64,000 nt of DNA from Nitrospira moscoviensis (GCF_001273775.1 NZ_CP011801.1:620001-684000); one strand, 5' to 3'. Counted from the stretch's first letter, positions 7,960 to 17,080 are shown. Notes: generated by a model not told the origin, from the letters alone. A program made the numbers and translations.

Positions 7960-9210
7960 ATGACCGATCGCAGCACACGACGGATCGTCGTGACCGGTCT
8001 GGGACTGGTCACTCCGCTCGGCACGGGTGTCGACAAAACCTGGACGGCGCTGTGCGCCGGGGAATCGGGCATCGGCCGGATCACGCGGTTCGACCCGACC
8101 GGGTACGATGCGCAAATCGCCGGCGAGGTGAAGGACTTCGATCCCGCCCGGTTCATCGAGAAGAAAGAAATCAAGAAGATGGATACGTTCATCCACTATG
8201 CCGTGGGCGCCGCCCAGATGGCCGTGGATGACGCCGGTCTGAAAGTGACGCCGGACGAAGCCCCGAAGGTCGGCGTCTATATCGGCTCCGGCATCGGGGG
8301 GCTCGGATCCATCGAGCATTACCATGACGTGCTCAAGGACAAGGGACCGGGGCGCGTGTCCCCCTTCTTCATTCCCATGACGATCATCAATTTGGCCTCC
8401 GGGCAAGTGGCGATCCGGATCGGGGCCAAGGGACCGAATTCCTGCGCCGTCACGGCCTGCGCGACGGGCAACCATTGCATCGGCGACGCGTTCCGTCTGA
8501 TCCAACACGGCGATGCGGACGTGATGGTGGCGGGGGGCGCCGAGGCGGCGGTGACGCCGCTCGGGGTGGCGGGATTTGCTGCCGCGAAAGCCTTATCGTT
8601 CCGGAACGACGAGCCGGCGAGGGCCAGCCGGCCGTTTGACCGCGACCGGGACGGATTCGTTCTGGGGGAGGGAGCCGGCGTCGTGGTCTTGGAAGAACTG
8701 GAGCATGCGCGCCGCCGCGGCGCCAGGATCTACGCCGAGCTGATCGGGTACGGCATGAACAGCGACGCCTACCACATTACCGCGCCGCCCGAAGAAGGCG
8801 AAGGCGCAGTGCGCTGCATGGAGCTGGCGCTGAAAGACGCCGCCATCGGCAAAGACCAGATCGGCTACATCAACGCACATGGCACCTCGACCATGGCCGA
8901 TGCAATTGAAACCCGCGCGATCAAGACCGTGTTCGGGGAGCAGGCCTATCGCATCCCGGTCAGCTCGACCAAGTCGATGACCGGTCACCTGCTCGGTGCG
9001 GCTGGCGGCATCGAAGCGATCTTCAGCGTCCTGGCGCTCTATCACGGCATCCTCCCGCCGACGATCAATCTTGAACAGGCGGACCCCGCCTGCGATCTGG
9101 ATTACGTGCCCAATAAGGCCCGCGCGGCGGCCGTTCGCGCAGCCCTGTCCAACTCCTTCGGATTCGGCGGCGTCAACGCCTGCCTGATCTTCCGACGCGC
9201 GGATGCCTAG
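7960..9210 (+). CDS. fabF: 3-oxoacyl-ACP synthase II (FabF)
   Basis: A 416-aa KAS II that elongates acyl-ACP with malonyl-ACP. Active-site Cys167 lies in [11 protein letters not shown]. The two His residues are in [11 protein letters not shown] and [13 protein letters not shown]. The C-terminus has the usual [15 protein letters not shown]. The start is 15 nt after acpP, so the two are probably co-translated. The 3' end overlaps the rnc start by 8 nt. Confidence 0.97.
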   Translation: MTDRSTRRIVVTGLGLVTPLGTGVDKTWTALCAGESGIGRITRFDPTGYDAQIAGEVKDFDPARFIEKKEIKKMDTFIHYAVGAAQMAVDDAGLKVTPDEAPKVGVYIGSGIGGLGSIEHYHDVLKDKGPGRVSPFFIPMTIINLASGQVAIRIGAKGPNSCAVTACATGNHCIGDAFRLIQHGDADVMVAGGAEAAVTPLGVAGFAAAKALSFRNDEPARASRPFDRDRDGFVLGEGAGVVVLEELEHARRRGARIYAELIGYGMNSDAYHITAPPEEGEGAVRCMELALKDAAIGKDQIGYINAHGTSTMADAIETRAIKTVFGEQAYRIPVSSTKSMTGHLLGAAGGIEAIFSVLALYHGILPPTINLEQADPACDLDYVPNKARAAAVRAALSNSFGFGGVNACLIFRRADA

Positions 9211-9928
9211 CACGCTCGCGATGACCATGCCGGCTTCCCGAGCCGATTCACCGCACTCCATCAAGTACGAATTTGCCAATCCCGCCCTCCTGACCGAAGC
9301 GCTGACGCACAAGTCGCACGTCAACGAGCACAAGAGCCAGGACCGCAAGCACAACGAGCGCCTCGAGTTTCTAGGCGACGCGGTCCTTTCATTGATCATC
9401 AGCGATCACCTGGCAAAGCTCTTCCCCCGGCTCAGTGAAGGGTCGCTGTCGAAACTGAAGGCCAAGCTGGTGAGCGAAACCTGTCTGGCGAATGCCGCCC
9501 GGCGGTTGGATCTCGGCGCGCGCCTGCAATTGGGGCGGGGGGAGGAGCTCTCCAGAGGGCGGGAAAAACCGTCGCTGCTGGCCGACGCGTTGGAAGCGGT
9601 GATTGCCGCGATTTATCTGGACGGGGGCCTCGAGGCCAGCCGGAATTTCACGCTCGACGTGTTGAGCGACGAATTGCGCGAGGTGGAATCCCAGCAAGCC
9701 AAGCCGGGAGGAGACGATTACAAGACGCGATTCCAGGAATGGTGCCAGCGCCGCTACGATATGCTGCCGCGCTATGTGACCGTGCGCGAATCGGGTCCCG
9801 ACCATCAGAAGATGTTCGAGGTGGTCGTCCAAATAGACGGCAAGGTGGTCGGCGCCGGTCATGGGCACAGCAAGAAAGAGGCGGAGCAGCTGGCGGCCCA
9901 GCAGGCGTTGGAGCAGGTGGCGGGATGA
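9203..9928 (+). CDS. rnc: Ribonuclease III
   Basis: About 241 aa. RNase III cuts double-stranded RNA in rRNA maturation and regulatory duplexes. The signature [19 protein letters not shown] lies at about residues 52-70. A C-terminal double-stranded-RNA-binding domain (DYKTRFQEW...[13 protein letters not shown]) follows. The first possible ATG (9203) overlaps fabF; a start at 9221 would drop six residues. Location after fabF is common in several phyla. The numerous long hairpins in this genome would be natural substrates (inference). Confidence 0.95.
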   Translation: MPSTLAMTMPASRADSPHSIKYEFANPALLTEALTHKSHVNEHKSQDRKHNERLEFLGDAVLSLIISDHLAKLFPRLSEGSLSKLKAKLVSETCLANAARRLDLGARLQLGRGEELSRGREKPSLLADALEAVIAAIYLDGGLEASRNFTLDVLSDELREVESQQAKPGGDDYKTRFQEWCQRRYDMLPRYVTVRESGPDHQKMFEVVVQIDGKVVGAGHGHSKKEAEQLAAQQALEQVAG

Positions 9929-9963
9929 CGTTCGGGCTCGGCCAGGATAAAGGAGGGTTGACG

Positions 9964-10557
9964 ATGCGGACAGGATTGCTGGTGATCACGGTGTTCGTCG
10001 GTACGATGCTTGGCCTGCCCGGCGGCGTGTCCTTGGCCGCCGACAAGGCTCCGAACTCCAAGGTCGAAGCTCCGAAGGGCCCCCGAGCCATCATCAAGAC
10101 CAAGTTCGGCGACATTGAAATCAAGTTTTATCCGGACGTGGCGCCGAAACACGTCGAAAACTTCATCAAGCTCGCCAAAGAAGGATTCTACAACGGGACG
10201 ATTTTCCACCGCGTCATTCCCGGGTTCATGATCCAGGGCGGCGATCCCAACACCAAGGATTCCCTCAAGAAAGAGACCTATGGGCAGGGCGGCCCCGGTT
10301 ATACGGTGAAGGCGGAATTCAGCGATATTCCGCACAAGCGGGGCATCGTGTCGATGGCCCGGGCGTCTGATCCGGACACCGCCGGCTCGCAGTTTTTCAT
10401 CGTGGTGGAGGATTCGAGGTTTTTGGACCGAAAGTACACGGTGTTCGGTGAGGTCACCAAGGGCATCGGTGTAGCGGATAAAATTGTGAACCTGCCGCGC
10501 GACGAACGCGACAACCCCAGAGAGCGCGTAGAAATGACCGTGACCATCGTAGAATAA
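9964..10557 (+). CDS. Periplasmic peptidyl-prolyl cis-trans isomerase, cyclophilin type
   Basis: A 197-aa cyclophilin. A signal peptide (MRTGLLVITVFVGTMLGL, cleavage near VSLAA) directs it to the periplasm. The catalytic domain shows FHRVIPGFMIQGGD, MARASDPDTAGSQFFI and YTVFGEVTKG, with the catalytic Arg in FHR. ATG 9964 follows AAAGGAGG (9949-9956), although the frame is open further upstream. It probably assists folding of exported proteins. It follows rnc by 35 nt and may share its transcript. Confidence 0.93.
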   Translation: MRTGLLVITVFVGTMLGLPGGVSLAADKAPNSKVEAPKGPRAIIKTKFGDIEIKFYPDVAPKHVENFIKLAKEGFYNGTIFHRVIPGFMIQGGDPNTKDSLKKETYGQGGPGYTVKAEFSDIPHKRGIVSMARASDPDTAGSQFFIVVEDSRFLDRKYTVFGEVTKGIGVADKIVNLPRDERDNPRERVEMTVTIVE

Positions 10558-10775
10558 CGCCCCAGTCTACTCCTTAGGTTTCTGCTACTGAGGCCATGCT
10601 CCTATCGAGCTGTCGATCTGTAGGCTGCCGGCTGCACGTTCCATCCGTATGAAAATGCAGCGGTCCTCATAAAGTTCACGTCTCAAACCCCTGCACTCTG
10701 CTTCTTTCGAACCAGTTCGCCGGCCGGAGGCCGCTGAAAGCGGGCCGTTCCTTCACATTCCCTCGCCTTTTCTCG

Positions 10776-10789
10776 GGCACATCACTTGC
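10776..10789 (+). promoter_or_regulatory. Sigma-54 type promoter before the FN3 gene
   Basis: GGCAC (10776-10780), five bases, then TTGC (10786-10789) matches the -24/-12 core of RpoN promoters exactly. The predicted start is near 10801, 42 nt before the FN3 ATG. The rest of the 285-nt gap 10558-10842 shows no gene. An enhancer-binding-protein site was not recognised. Confidence 0.6.
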
Positions 10790-10842
10790 GATCGCGCGGC
10801 GGCCAATAGACTGCGCCTACACAAGTTTATCGGAAGCGTTCC

Positions 10843-11253
10843 ATGAATCGGAATTGGATGAAGGTGGCCGCGCTGGCAGTTCTCGTAGGGCCCGGCACTG
10901 TATGGGGCGCGACATTGCAGTGGGATGCGAACCGAGAAATGGATTTGGCCGGCTATCGTGTCTATCGCTGCAGCCAGCAGCCGTGCGGGCGTGCGTATGG
11001 AACCGCCTCCGTCCTCGCCACATTGGGCAATGTGACCAGCTTCGATATCGGCACTCCCTCCACGACTCAATATTACGTCATCACCGCGTTTGACACGGCG
11101 AACAACGAGTCAAGCGAGAGCAATGTCGCCAGTTATGTGCCGGCCGGTTCTCCTCCTTCTCCTCCGCCTCCACCCCTATCTTCTCCGCCTTCCCCGCCGC
11201 CTCTCGCTCCTCCGCCTATCCCCACGGGCCTCCGCTTCACGAGGGGGAACTGA
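10843..11253 (+). CDS. Secreted fibronectin type III protein with Pro-rich tail
   Basis: A 136-aa exported protein. Residues 1-22 are a signal peptide ending VWGA. One FN3-like domain follows (LQWDANREMDLAGYRVYR to YYVITAFDTANNESSESN). Then comes a Pro/Ser stretch (about residues 101-125), and the protein ends at PIPTGLRFTRGN. That ending resembles the first strand of a second FN3 domain, so the gene may be truncated. A sigma-54-type promoter precedes it and a PilZ gene follows. A role in surface or biofilm structures is inference. Confidence 0.7.
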   Translation: MNRNWMKVAALAVLVGPGTVWGATLQWDANREMDLAGYRVYRCSQQPCGRAYGTASVLATLGNVTSFDIGTPSTTQYYVITAFDTANNESSESNVASYVPAGSPPSPPPPPLSSPPSPPPLAPPPIPTGLRFTRGN

Positions 11254-11277
11254 AGGATTCTATGTCGCATCACCGAA

Positions 11278-11297
11278 CCCCTCTTTGGAGGGGAAGC
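11278..11297 (+). terminator. Small hairpin after the FN3 gene
   Basis: CCCCTC (11278-11283) pairs with GAGGGG (11288-11293) around TTTG, followed by AAGCTTTT. The stem is short, so this is a weak terminator candidate. Confidence 0.3.
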
Positions 11298-11369
11298 TTT
11301 TGAGGGATTCTATCGGCCTTGAGAGGCGGCTATCCTTGGTCAACGATGGGAGACCAAAGGGAGCCGTCC

Positions 11370-11717
11370 GTGACTTATCCTGCCACCCGCCGCATGTATC
11401 GCAGAGTGTCCACCGAGTATCAGACGTGTTATATGGCGGGCACGGCATTTCATGCCGGCGTGGTGCGGGACCTGTCGTTGAACGGGTTTCGAATTGCAGG
11501 CCGGTCGAACCCGACAAGGGGCGCCGTCCTCATGCTGCGCTTGTGGTTGCCGAACGGAGAAGGCAGCATCGATGTCGATCAGGCGGTGGTGCGCTGGACG
11601 ACGCACCATGAGTTCGGCGTCCAGATCGTCGCCCTGTCCAACGAAGCGGACCTTCGATTGGCGCTCCACGTGGAACGGGCGCTGCAACGGGAAATCACTG
11701 AGAGGCTCGCTTCGTAG
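11370..11717 (+). CDS. PilZ domain protein
   Basis: About 115 aa from the GTG at 11370, which has AGGGAG 6 nt upstream; an ATG at 11346 is also possible. The protein has a degenerate PilZ fold: YRRVSTEYQTCYMAG near the N-terminus (Arg-rich RxxxR position), DLSLNGFRI (D/NxSxxG motif) and the later FGVQIVAL strand. PilZ proteins read cyclic di-GMP, although the Arg motif here is short. A GGDEF-EAL gene lies 5 kb away but is frameshifted. Binding of c-di-GMP is therefore inferred, not certain. Confidence 0.75.
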   Translation: MTYPATRRMYRRVSTEYQTCYMAGTAFHAGVVRDLSLNGFRIAGRSNPTRGAVLMLRLWLPNGEGSIDVDQAVVRWTTHHEFGVQIVALSNEADLRLALHVERALQREITERLAS

Positions 11718-11732
11718 CCTCGGGTGGTCGGC

Positions 11733-12431
11733 TTAATGACGGTGCTCGCAGCCGGGTCCGTGGACATGCGGCTCATGAGCCGGGGGCGGCATGAAGGACT
11801 GGCCCGGGAGCACGATGTGGCCCGGCTCATGCTTCTTCTGCAGATGCTCCGCAATATGCGGATGGTAGGCCTTCACGTAGCCCACCAGACCGTTCAGAAA
11901 GCGCCGCGACTGAAAGTCCTTCCCTGAAAAGTCCGACACGAACTGAATCGCGCGATCCAGCACGTCCGGCGCCGCCGACATGTCGGCGATCTGTTCCGGA
12001 TTCTGCTTCTTCATCGTCTCATACTCTTTCTTCAGGTGCTCGGCGAAGACGGGCATGGGACCCGAAGGGACGTGGAGAGGACTCAACGTTCGGCGGAGCG
12101 CTTGGATGGCGGCGATGATCTCGGCGTCCTGCCCATCCCGGCGGCCTTCGAAGTAGCTGAAGGTCACCACCTCGATCAGATTGAACAGGGCGACGGCCTT
12201 GCCGCCTCCCAGGTCGCCCAATTGGCGATAGAACTCCCGCCGCACCGGCATGAACTGATCCGCCAGTCGCTTTTGCTGGTAGTCGCTGCCGCTGTCGAGG
12301 TACAGGCAATCGCTGGGACAGGACACGCGCACGAGCCGGTGTTCGCCGCAACAGAGGCTGCAGATCAACCCGCCGAGGGCCGGACAGGGCCGCTTACCTT
12401 TGCGCTGTCGGCAATAGACGCACTGGCTCAT
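11733..12431 (-). CDS. Cys-rich N-terminus, His-rich C-terminus protein, unknown function
   Basis: A 232-aa protein starting MSQCVYCRQRKGKRPCP. Eight Cys fall in the first 42 residues (4, 7, 16, 24, 27, 28, 38, 42), including CSLCCGEHR, which suggests one or two zinc sites. The middle is helical and soluble. The last 30 residues are rich in His and Pro (HEPHVHGPGCEHRH), a second possible metal site. The ATG overlaps the stop of the upstream beta-propeller gene (ATGA), so the two form a coupled pair. I know of no assigned function. Confidence 0.75.
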   Translation of the reverse strand: MSQCVYCRQRKGKRPCPALGGLICSLCCGEHRLVRVSCPSDCLYLDSGSDYQQKRLADQFMPVRREFYRQLGDLGGGKAVALFNLIEVVTFSYFEGRRDGQDAEIIAAIQALRRTLSPLHVPSGPMPVFAEHLKKEYETMKKQNPEQIADMSAAPDVLDRAIQFVSDFSGKDFQSRRFLNGLVGYVKAYHPHIAEHLQKKHEPGHIVLPGQSFMPPPAHEPHVHGPGCEHRH

Positions 12432-13483
12432 TTTTTGGGGGGACCTTCCGGCGCCGGCTTCTGCGGCGGCGGCACGAAGCCATAGTCCGCCAATGTCCGC
12501 TTTTCCCCTTTGGGCTTCCCGTCCGATGGCGCTTCGAGGCCGTTCATCTCCGCGGCATGCGCATAGTGATAGGGAACCAGGATGAGATTGCTGGCCCGGT
12601 CGATGCTGATGTCGGCGGGCGTCGGCAGGTATTCCGCGATGACCTGGAACCGCTGGTCCCTGGTCATCCGCCAGATTTTGCCTTTGGTGAAATCGGACAC
12701 GTACATATTGCCCCACCGGTCGAAATCGATCCCGCTCAGGTTTTGAAAACGGCCGGTAAAAAACCCATTCGAGACCAGTTCCGTGAGCCCGCCGTCCGGT
12801 GAGATGTCGAGAATCGTACCCTTGTTCCAACTCACCGCGATCACGTGATTCGTCTTGGGGTGGACCGCGATCCCGGCCGGGCCTGCCAGCCGGTCGTCCC
12901 GAATCAGGAGGCTCACCCGATGGTCGGCCGTCGCGTCGATGCGATAGATGCTGTTGCCGGCTTGATCGGATGCGTAGAGGAGCCCGTCCGGCCCGCTCGA
13001 CACGTCCGTCAAGGATACCGGTCGTTGTGGAGAAGTCGCGGGAAACGTCACCGTGACGAGCAGCTTGCCGGTTTCTGTATCAAACCCTTTGAGCTGATCC
13101 AGATCGGCGACGTAGAGGGTCTTGCCGACGAGCGCCAGGCCCTTCGGTGCGTGCAGTAGCACATCGGCCACGCCGCCCTGGATGAATTTCAGCTGCGTGA
13201 CTTTGCCGTCGGTGTCGAGTTTGGTGATGAAGCCGTTGTTGTCCCGGGCGTCCGGCTCGCCGTTGACGTTCGAAATGAAATATTCTTTTCCCTGCGGATC
13301 GCCGACGAAACTGTTGGGAGATTCCAAGCCCATGATTTGGATGGCCTGGCTCGCCGACGCCATGACGAGCGTGAGCGCCACAGCCAACGCCGTCCATCGC
13401 AACACACGCAGAGAAATGACGCAGAGAGGTGAGATGTTCAAGGGTGGATCGTTGTGCGAGATGGTGTCGGCCATCGTAGCCAA
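12428..13483 (-). CDS. Exported NHL/SMP-30-like beta-propeller protein
   Basis: A 351-aa protein. A hydrophobic N-terminal segment (about residues 27-47, ending ASASQA) is a signal peptide after a long basic leader. Repeated blades follow, such as PKGLALVGKTLYVADLD, SSGPDGLLYASDQAGNSIYRID, GPAGIAVHPKTNHVIAVSW and SGIDFDRWGNMYVSDF; these are typical of NHL and SMP-30 propellers. The C-terminus is Pro/Lys-rich. It probably acts in the periplasm as a binding or lactonase-like protein; no catalytic residue set was recognised. It is first of a two-gene unit. Confidence 0.78.
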   Translation of the reverse strand: MATMADTISHNDPPLNISPLCVISLRVLRWTALAVALTLVMASASQAIQIMGLESPNSFVGDPQGKEYFISNVNGEPDARDNNGFITKLDTDGKVTQLKFIQGGVADVLLHAPKGLALVGKTLYVADLDQLKGFDTETGKLLVTVTFPATSPQRPVSLTDVSSGPDGLLYASDQAGNSIYRIDATADHRVSLLIRDDRLAGPAGIAVHPKTNHVIAVSWNKGTILDISPDGGLTELVSNGFFTGRFQNLSGIDFDRWGNMYVSDFTKGKIWRMTRDQRFQVIAEYLPTPADISIDRASNLILVPYHYAHAAEMNGLEAPSDGKPKGEKRTLADYGFVPPPQKPAPEGPPKK

Positions 13484-13536
13484 CGCGAGAACGGACTGTC
13501 AAGGAAGGCGGGCAAGAGTCGAGGGGCAAGTGGCTA

Positions 13537-13576
13537 GAGGCGTGATCCCGGCCCGTTGCCACGGGCCTCTCGCCTC
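13537..13576 (+). repeat. Imperfect palindrome between divergent genes
   Basis: GGCCCGT-TGCC-ACGGGCC (13550-13567) is nested inside GAGGCG...CGCCTC (13537-13576). It lies in the 247-nt gap between the beta-propeller gene and folD. It may be a cruciform or an operator for either promoter. Confidence 0.5.
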
Positions 13577-13592
13577 GCGCCGCTTCGGAGCG

Positions 13593-13622
13593 TTGACTTG
13601 CGCAAAATTGCCCTGCTAAGGT
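13593..13622 (+). promoter_or_regulatory. Promoter of folD
   Basis: TTGACT (13593-13598), 18 nt, TAAGGT (13617-13622). The same 18-bp spacing and TAAGRT-like -10 appear before resB and ispH. The leader to the GTG start is about 100 nt. Confidence 0.6.
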
Positions 13623-13640
13623 GCCCTGTTTTTCAAATCC

Positions 13641-13708
13641 AGTTAAGGTTTAGGCCAAGGTTGCGCGGAAGACGAGAGGGTCCTTAACCGGAAGCCTCGG
13701 CCTCAACC
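13641..13708 (+). repeat. folD leader with alternative inverted repeats (GGTTAAGG words)
   Basis: GTTAAGG (13642-13648) can pair with CCTTAAC (13682-13688). GGTTTAGGCCAAGG (13647-13660) can pair with 13695-13708 at 12 of 14 positions. The two pairings overlap and exclude each other. This looks like a further family of word hairpins; a regulatory switch is possible but unproven. Confidence 0.4.
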
Positions 13709-13730
13709 TCTAGCTTTGTAGGAGGACCCA

Positions 13731-14591
13731 GTGGCAGCTCGATTGATCGACGGCAAGGCGTTGGCGCAGCAAGTCCGCGAGCGGTTGGCGACGGAGTCGG
13801 CGGAACTATTCGAGAAGTCGGGTATACGTCCAGGACTTGCGACGATCCTGGTCGGCGACGACCCGGCTTCACACGTCTATGTGAAGAACAAGCAGAAGGC
13901 CTGCGAGTTGGCGGGCATTTACGTCGATGACCACAAACTGCCGGCCGCCACGACTCAATCGGAACTGTTGGCGCTGATCGAGAAGAAAAACGCCGATCCG
14001 AAGATCCACGGCATTCTGGTCCAGCTTCCGTTGCCGAAACACATCGACAGCAAGGTGATTCTCGAAGCCGTCTCGCCCCTCAAAGACGCCGACGGCTTTC
14101 ATCCCTATAATTTCGGCCGGCTGGTGGAAGGCCATCCGGTGTTCGAAGCTTGTACGCCGAAGGGCGTCATCAAGATGATCGAATCGACGGGCGTGCCGAT
14201 CGAGGGCAAGCGCGCGGTCGTGGTCGGGCGGAGCAATATCGTGGGCAAGCCGCTGGCGCTCATGCTGCTCCAGCGCAACGCGACGGTGACGATTTGTCAT
14301 TCGAAGACGAAGGATCTGCCCGCGGTCTGCCGTGAAGCCGAGCTGCTGCTGGTCGCCATCGGCAAAGCTAAGTTCGTCACGGCCGACATGGTGCGGGAGG
14401 GTGCCGTCGTCATCGATGTGGGCACCAACAAGACCCCTGAAGGGAAACTGTGCGGCGACGTGGATTTCGAGCCGGTCAGCCGGTTGGCCGGATGGATCAG
14501 TCCGGTGCCGGGCGGCGTCGGCCCCATGACGATCGCCATGCTGTTGGAAAATACGGTCGAATCCGCCAAACGGACGGCCGGTTTGACTTAA
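13731..14591 (+). CDS. folD: Methylene-THF dehydrogenase/methenyl-THF cyclohydrolase
   Basis: A 286-aa bifunctional enzyme interconverting 5,10-methylene-, 5,10-methenyl- and 10-formyl-THF. It shows VGDDPASHVYVKNKQKAC with the catalytic Lys (about residues 43-60), VQLPLPKHID, and the Rossmann segment VVVGRSNIVGKPLALML. The usual PCTPxG is written EACTPKGVI. The GTG start at 13731 follows AGGAGG. It is first in folD-metF-panB, which groups folate one-carbon chemistry with pantothenate synthesis. Confidence 0.96.
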   Translation: MAARLIDGKALAQQVRERLATESAELFEKSGIRPGLATILVGDDPASHVYVKNKQKACELAGIYVDDHKLPAATTQSELLALIEKKNADPKIHGILVQLPLPKHIDSKVILEAVSPLKDADGFHPYNFGRLVEGHPVFEACTPKGVIKMIESTGVPIEGKRAVVVGRSNIVGKPLALMLLQRNATVTICHSKTKDLPAVCREAELLLVAIGKAKFVTADMVREGAVVIDVGTNKTPEGKLCGDVDFEPVSRLAGWISPVPGGVGPMTIAMLLENTVESAKRTAGLT

Positions 14592-14601
14592 GGAGCGTCG
14601 C

Positions 14602-15492
14602 GTGACCCGAGAACCGCAGCAACGGCTGAAGGACGCCCTCGAACGGGGCACGTTCGCCGTCACGATCGAGTACAACCCTCCCAAGGGAACGAACATCGCA
14701 CCGGTCCTAGACAACGCCAAGCAGCTGGTGGGCCGCGTCCACGGCGTCAACGTGACCGACAATACGGCGGCGGTCGTGCGAGCCGGCTCCTTGCCCGTCT
14801 GCCGGCTGCTGTATGAGCTGGGGCACGATCCGGTCATGCAGCTGACCTGCCGCGATCGGAACCGTATCGCCATGCAATCCGATCTCATGGGCGCCCATAT
14901 GCTGGGCATCCGCAACATCCTGTGCCTCACCGGCGACTATCCGACGGTGGGGGACCATAAGGAAGCGAAGCCGGTGTACGATCTCGATTCCGTTCAGGTC
15001 ATGCAGCTGGTGCAGGGCCTCAATGCCGGACGCGATATGGCGGGCAACAAACTGGACGGCTCGACGGATTTTCTGATCGGCGCGGCGGTGACGCCGGAGG
15101 CCGATCCATTGGGACCGATGCTGGCGAAATTTGAAGTGAAGGTGAAAGCGGGGGCGCAGTTCTTCCAGACGCAGGCCGTCTACAATCCCGACCAGTTCGC
15201 CGGCTTCATGAAAGCGGTCCGTCCGTTCAAGGTGAAAGTGCTGGCCGGCATCCTCGTGCTGCGCAACGCCAAGATGGCCGAGTTTATGAACGCCAATATC
15301 CCCGGCGTCTCGGTGCCGCAAGAGATGATCGAGGAACTGAAAGCGGCGGGCGACAAAGCGGAGGAAGCCGGCGTCGAGATCGCCGTCCGTACGATCAAGG
15401 CGGTGCGGCCCCATTGCGACGGCGTCCATATCATGGCCATCAAGGCGACGCACCGGCTGGCGGACATCATCGCCAAAGCGGAACTCGGCTGA
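14602..15492 (+). CDS. metF: Methylenetetrahydrofolate reductase, single-domain
   Basis: A 296-aa TIM-barrel enzyme reducing 5,10-methylene-THF to 5-methyl-THF, used for methionine. It contains VTIEYNPPKGT (residues 14-24), CRDRNR, and NILCLTGDYP. The GTG at 14602 follows AAGGAG. It lacks the Cys-rich C-terminal domain found in longer homologues. A tiny protein resembling that domain (MetV) is encoded separately at 20621-20869. The stop overlaps the panB start by one base. Confidence 0.92.
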   Translation: MTREPQQRLKDALERGTFAVTIEYNPPKGTNIAPVLDNAKQLVGRVHGVNVTDNTAAVVRAGSLPVCRLLYELGHDPVMQLTCRDRNRIAMQSDLMGAHMLGIRNILCLTGDYPTVGDHKEAKPVYDLDSVQVMQLVQGLNAGRDMAGNKLDGSTDFLIGAAVTPEADPLGPMLAKFEVKVKAGAQFFQTQAVYNPDQFAGFMKAVRPFKVKVLAGILVLRNAKMAEFMNANIPGVSVPQEMIEELKAAGDKAEEAGVEIAVRTIKAVRPHCDGVHIMAIKATHRLADIIAKAELG

Positions 15493-16277
15493 TGACTGTC
15501 TCCGAATTCCAGCAGTGCAAACACAAGAAAAAGCTGACCGTGGTCACGGCCTATGACGCCCTCTTTGCGCGCATCGTGGAGCAGGCGGGGATCCCCGTCA
15601 TTCTGGTCGGCGATTCGCTGGGCGTGGTGGTGCAAGGGAAGCCGAACACGCTGTCCGTGACGATGGACGACATGCTGTACCATACCAGGCTGGTCGCCGG
15701 CGCAGCGCGGCAGGCCCTCGTGATCGGGGATATGCCGTTTCTCTCTTACCAAGCGAGCACCGACGAGGCGCTGCGTAATGCCGGGCGGTTTCTTCAGGCG
15801 GGGGCCGCCGCGGTGAAGGTGGAAGGCGGCGCAGCCGTGGTGGAGCGCGTGAAGGCGATCAGCAGCATCGGCATCCCCGTGATGGGACATCTTGGCATGA
15901 CGCCCCAATCGGTCCATGCCTTCGGCGGCTATAAAGTCCAAGGGAAAACCAAGGATCGGGCGGCGGCGTTGCTGGAAGACGCCCGGCTACTGGAAGCGGC
16001 GGGAGCCTTTGCGGTCGTGCTGGAGGCCATACCGGCCGAGCTGGCCCGCCGGATCACGGAGTCCTTGTCCATTCCGACAATCGGCATCGGAGCCGGCCCC
16101 CATTGCGATGGCCAGGTGCTCGTCCTCTACGATCTGTTGGGACTCTTCGACGAGTTCGTGCCGAAGTTCGTCAAACCCTACGCCCATCTCAAAGCCGACG
16201 CCCTGTCGGCGCTGCAGCGGTATAAAGAGGAAGTCGAGCAGGGAAAGTTTCCGTCCGAGTCCGAATCCTATCATTGA
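15492..16277 (+). CDS. panB: 3-methyl-2-oxobutanoate hydroxymethyltransferase
   Basis: A 261-aa PanB that transfers the hydroxymethyl group of methylene-THF to ketoisovalerate, giving ketopantoate for CoA. Motifs: VTAYDALFARIVEQAG, VGDSLGVVVQG (metal-binding Asp) and GHLGMTPQSVH, with the catalytic Glu in VVLEAIP. The frame is open earlier, but ATG 15492 overlaps the metF stop (TGATG) and matches family starts. It fits its operon, since FolD supplies the same cofactor pool. Confidence 0.96.
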   Translation: MTVSEFQQCKHKKKLTVVTAYDALFARIVEQAGIPVILVGDSLGVVVQGKPNTLSVTMDDMLYHTRLVAGAARQALVIGDMPFLSYQASTDEALRNAGRFLQAGAAAVKVEGGAAVVERVKAISSIGIPVMGHLGMTPQSVHAFGGYKVQGKTKDRAAALLEDARLLEAAGAFAVVLEAIPAELARRITESLSIPTIGIGAGPHCDGQVLVLYDLLGLFDEFVPKFVKPYAHLKADALSALQRYKEEVEQGKFPSESESYH

Positions 16278-17080
16278 TCGCCGTTGCACGGCACTTGAAA
16301 GACCTGCCGGTCTTCCAACCGGATGGCGGTCAGCTCGCGTCCCCACACGCAGCCGCTGTCGATGGCCAGGAGATTGTCTTGGCAATGGAGCCCCAGTGAC
16401 GCCCAATGCCCGCAAATGATGGTGGCGTCCCGGTGTCGCCGTTCCTTGACGGCAAACCAGGGTTGAAACCCAGGCGGGATGCGCTCCGGCGGGCCGCTGT
16501 ACGACGATTCCATCACGCCGTCCCGACTGCAGGCGCGTATCCGGGTCAGCACTTTGATGATCGCGGCCGGCCTGGCGGGGCCGGTCAGGCCGGGAGCCCA
16601 TTGAAGATGTTGGCTCGGATAGAGCGCGCGCAGCGCCGCCTCGCGGTGAGCTCCCTGCAATGCGTCTTCGGCCTCGCGCGCCAGAGCCTCGGCCTCATCG
16701 AGCGACCACTGCGGCAGCAGGCCCGCATGGACGAGAACGAACGGCGGTTCGCGGTAGAGCAGGCGTTGCCGCCGCACCCATTCGAGCAAGTCATCCCGGT
16801 CGGGCGCGCTCAGGATCGCTTGGATCGTATCCTGAGGGCGGAGCGTCGCCACACCGGCGGAGACGGCCAGCAGAAACACGTCGTGATTACCGAGGACCAC
16901 CGTCGCGGAGGGTCCGAGGCCTTTGATGAAGCGGAGGACGTGCAGGGAATCCGGTCCCCGATTCACCAGGTCGCCGACGAACCACAGCCGATCGCGGGAC
17001 GGCTCGAAGCCGACACGATCGAGCAGGCGACGGAGATTGCTGTAACAGCCCTGCACGTCGCCGATCGCATACGTGGCCAT
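16271..17080 (-). CDS. apaH: Bis(5'-nucleosyl)-tetraphosphatase, symmetrical
   Basis: A 269-aa metallophosphatase that splits Ap4A into two ADP. The dimetal motifs appear in order: GDVQGCYSNL (residues 7-16), FVGDLVNRGPDS, VLGNHDVFLL and, later, VHAGLLP and ICGHWA. It is convergent with panB and the two overlap by 7 nt. ApaH affects stress alarmones and RNA cap removal in other bacteria. Length and motifs are normal. Confidence 0.95.
   Translation of the reverse strand: MATYAIGDVQGCYSNLRRLLDRVGFEPSRDRLWFVGDLVNRGPDSLHVLRFIKGLGPSATVVLGNHDVFLLAVSAGVATLRPQDTIQAILSAPDRDDLLEWVRRQRLLYREPPFVLVHAGLLPQWSLDEAEALAREAEDALQGAHREAALRALYPSQHLQWAPGLTGPARPAAIIKVLTRIRACSRDGVMESSYSGPPERIPPGFQPWFAVKERRHRDATIICGHWASLGLHCQDNLLAIDSGCVWGRELTAIRLEDRQVFQVPCNGDQ

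Noticed and set aside
13623-13730. Folate riboswitch before folD
   Set aside because: The leader has alternative stems but no recognisable THF-riboswitch core; word-type repeats explain the pairing better.
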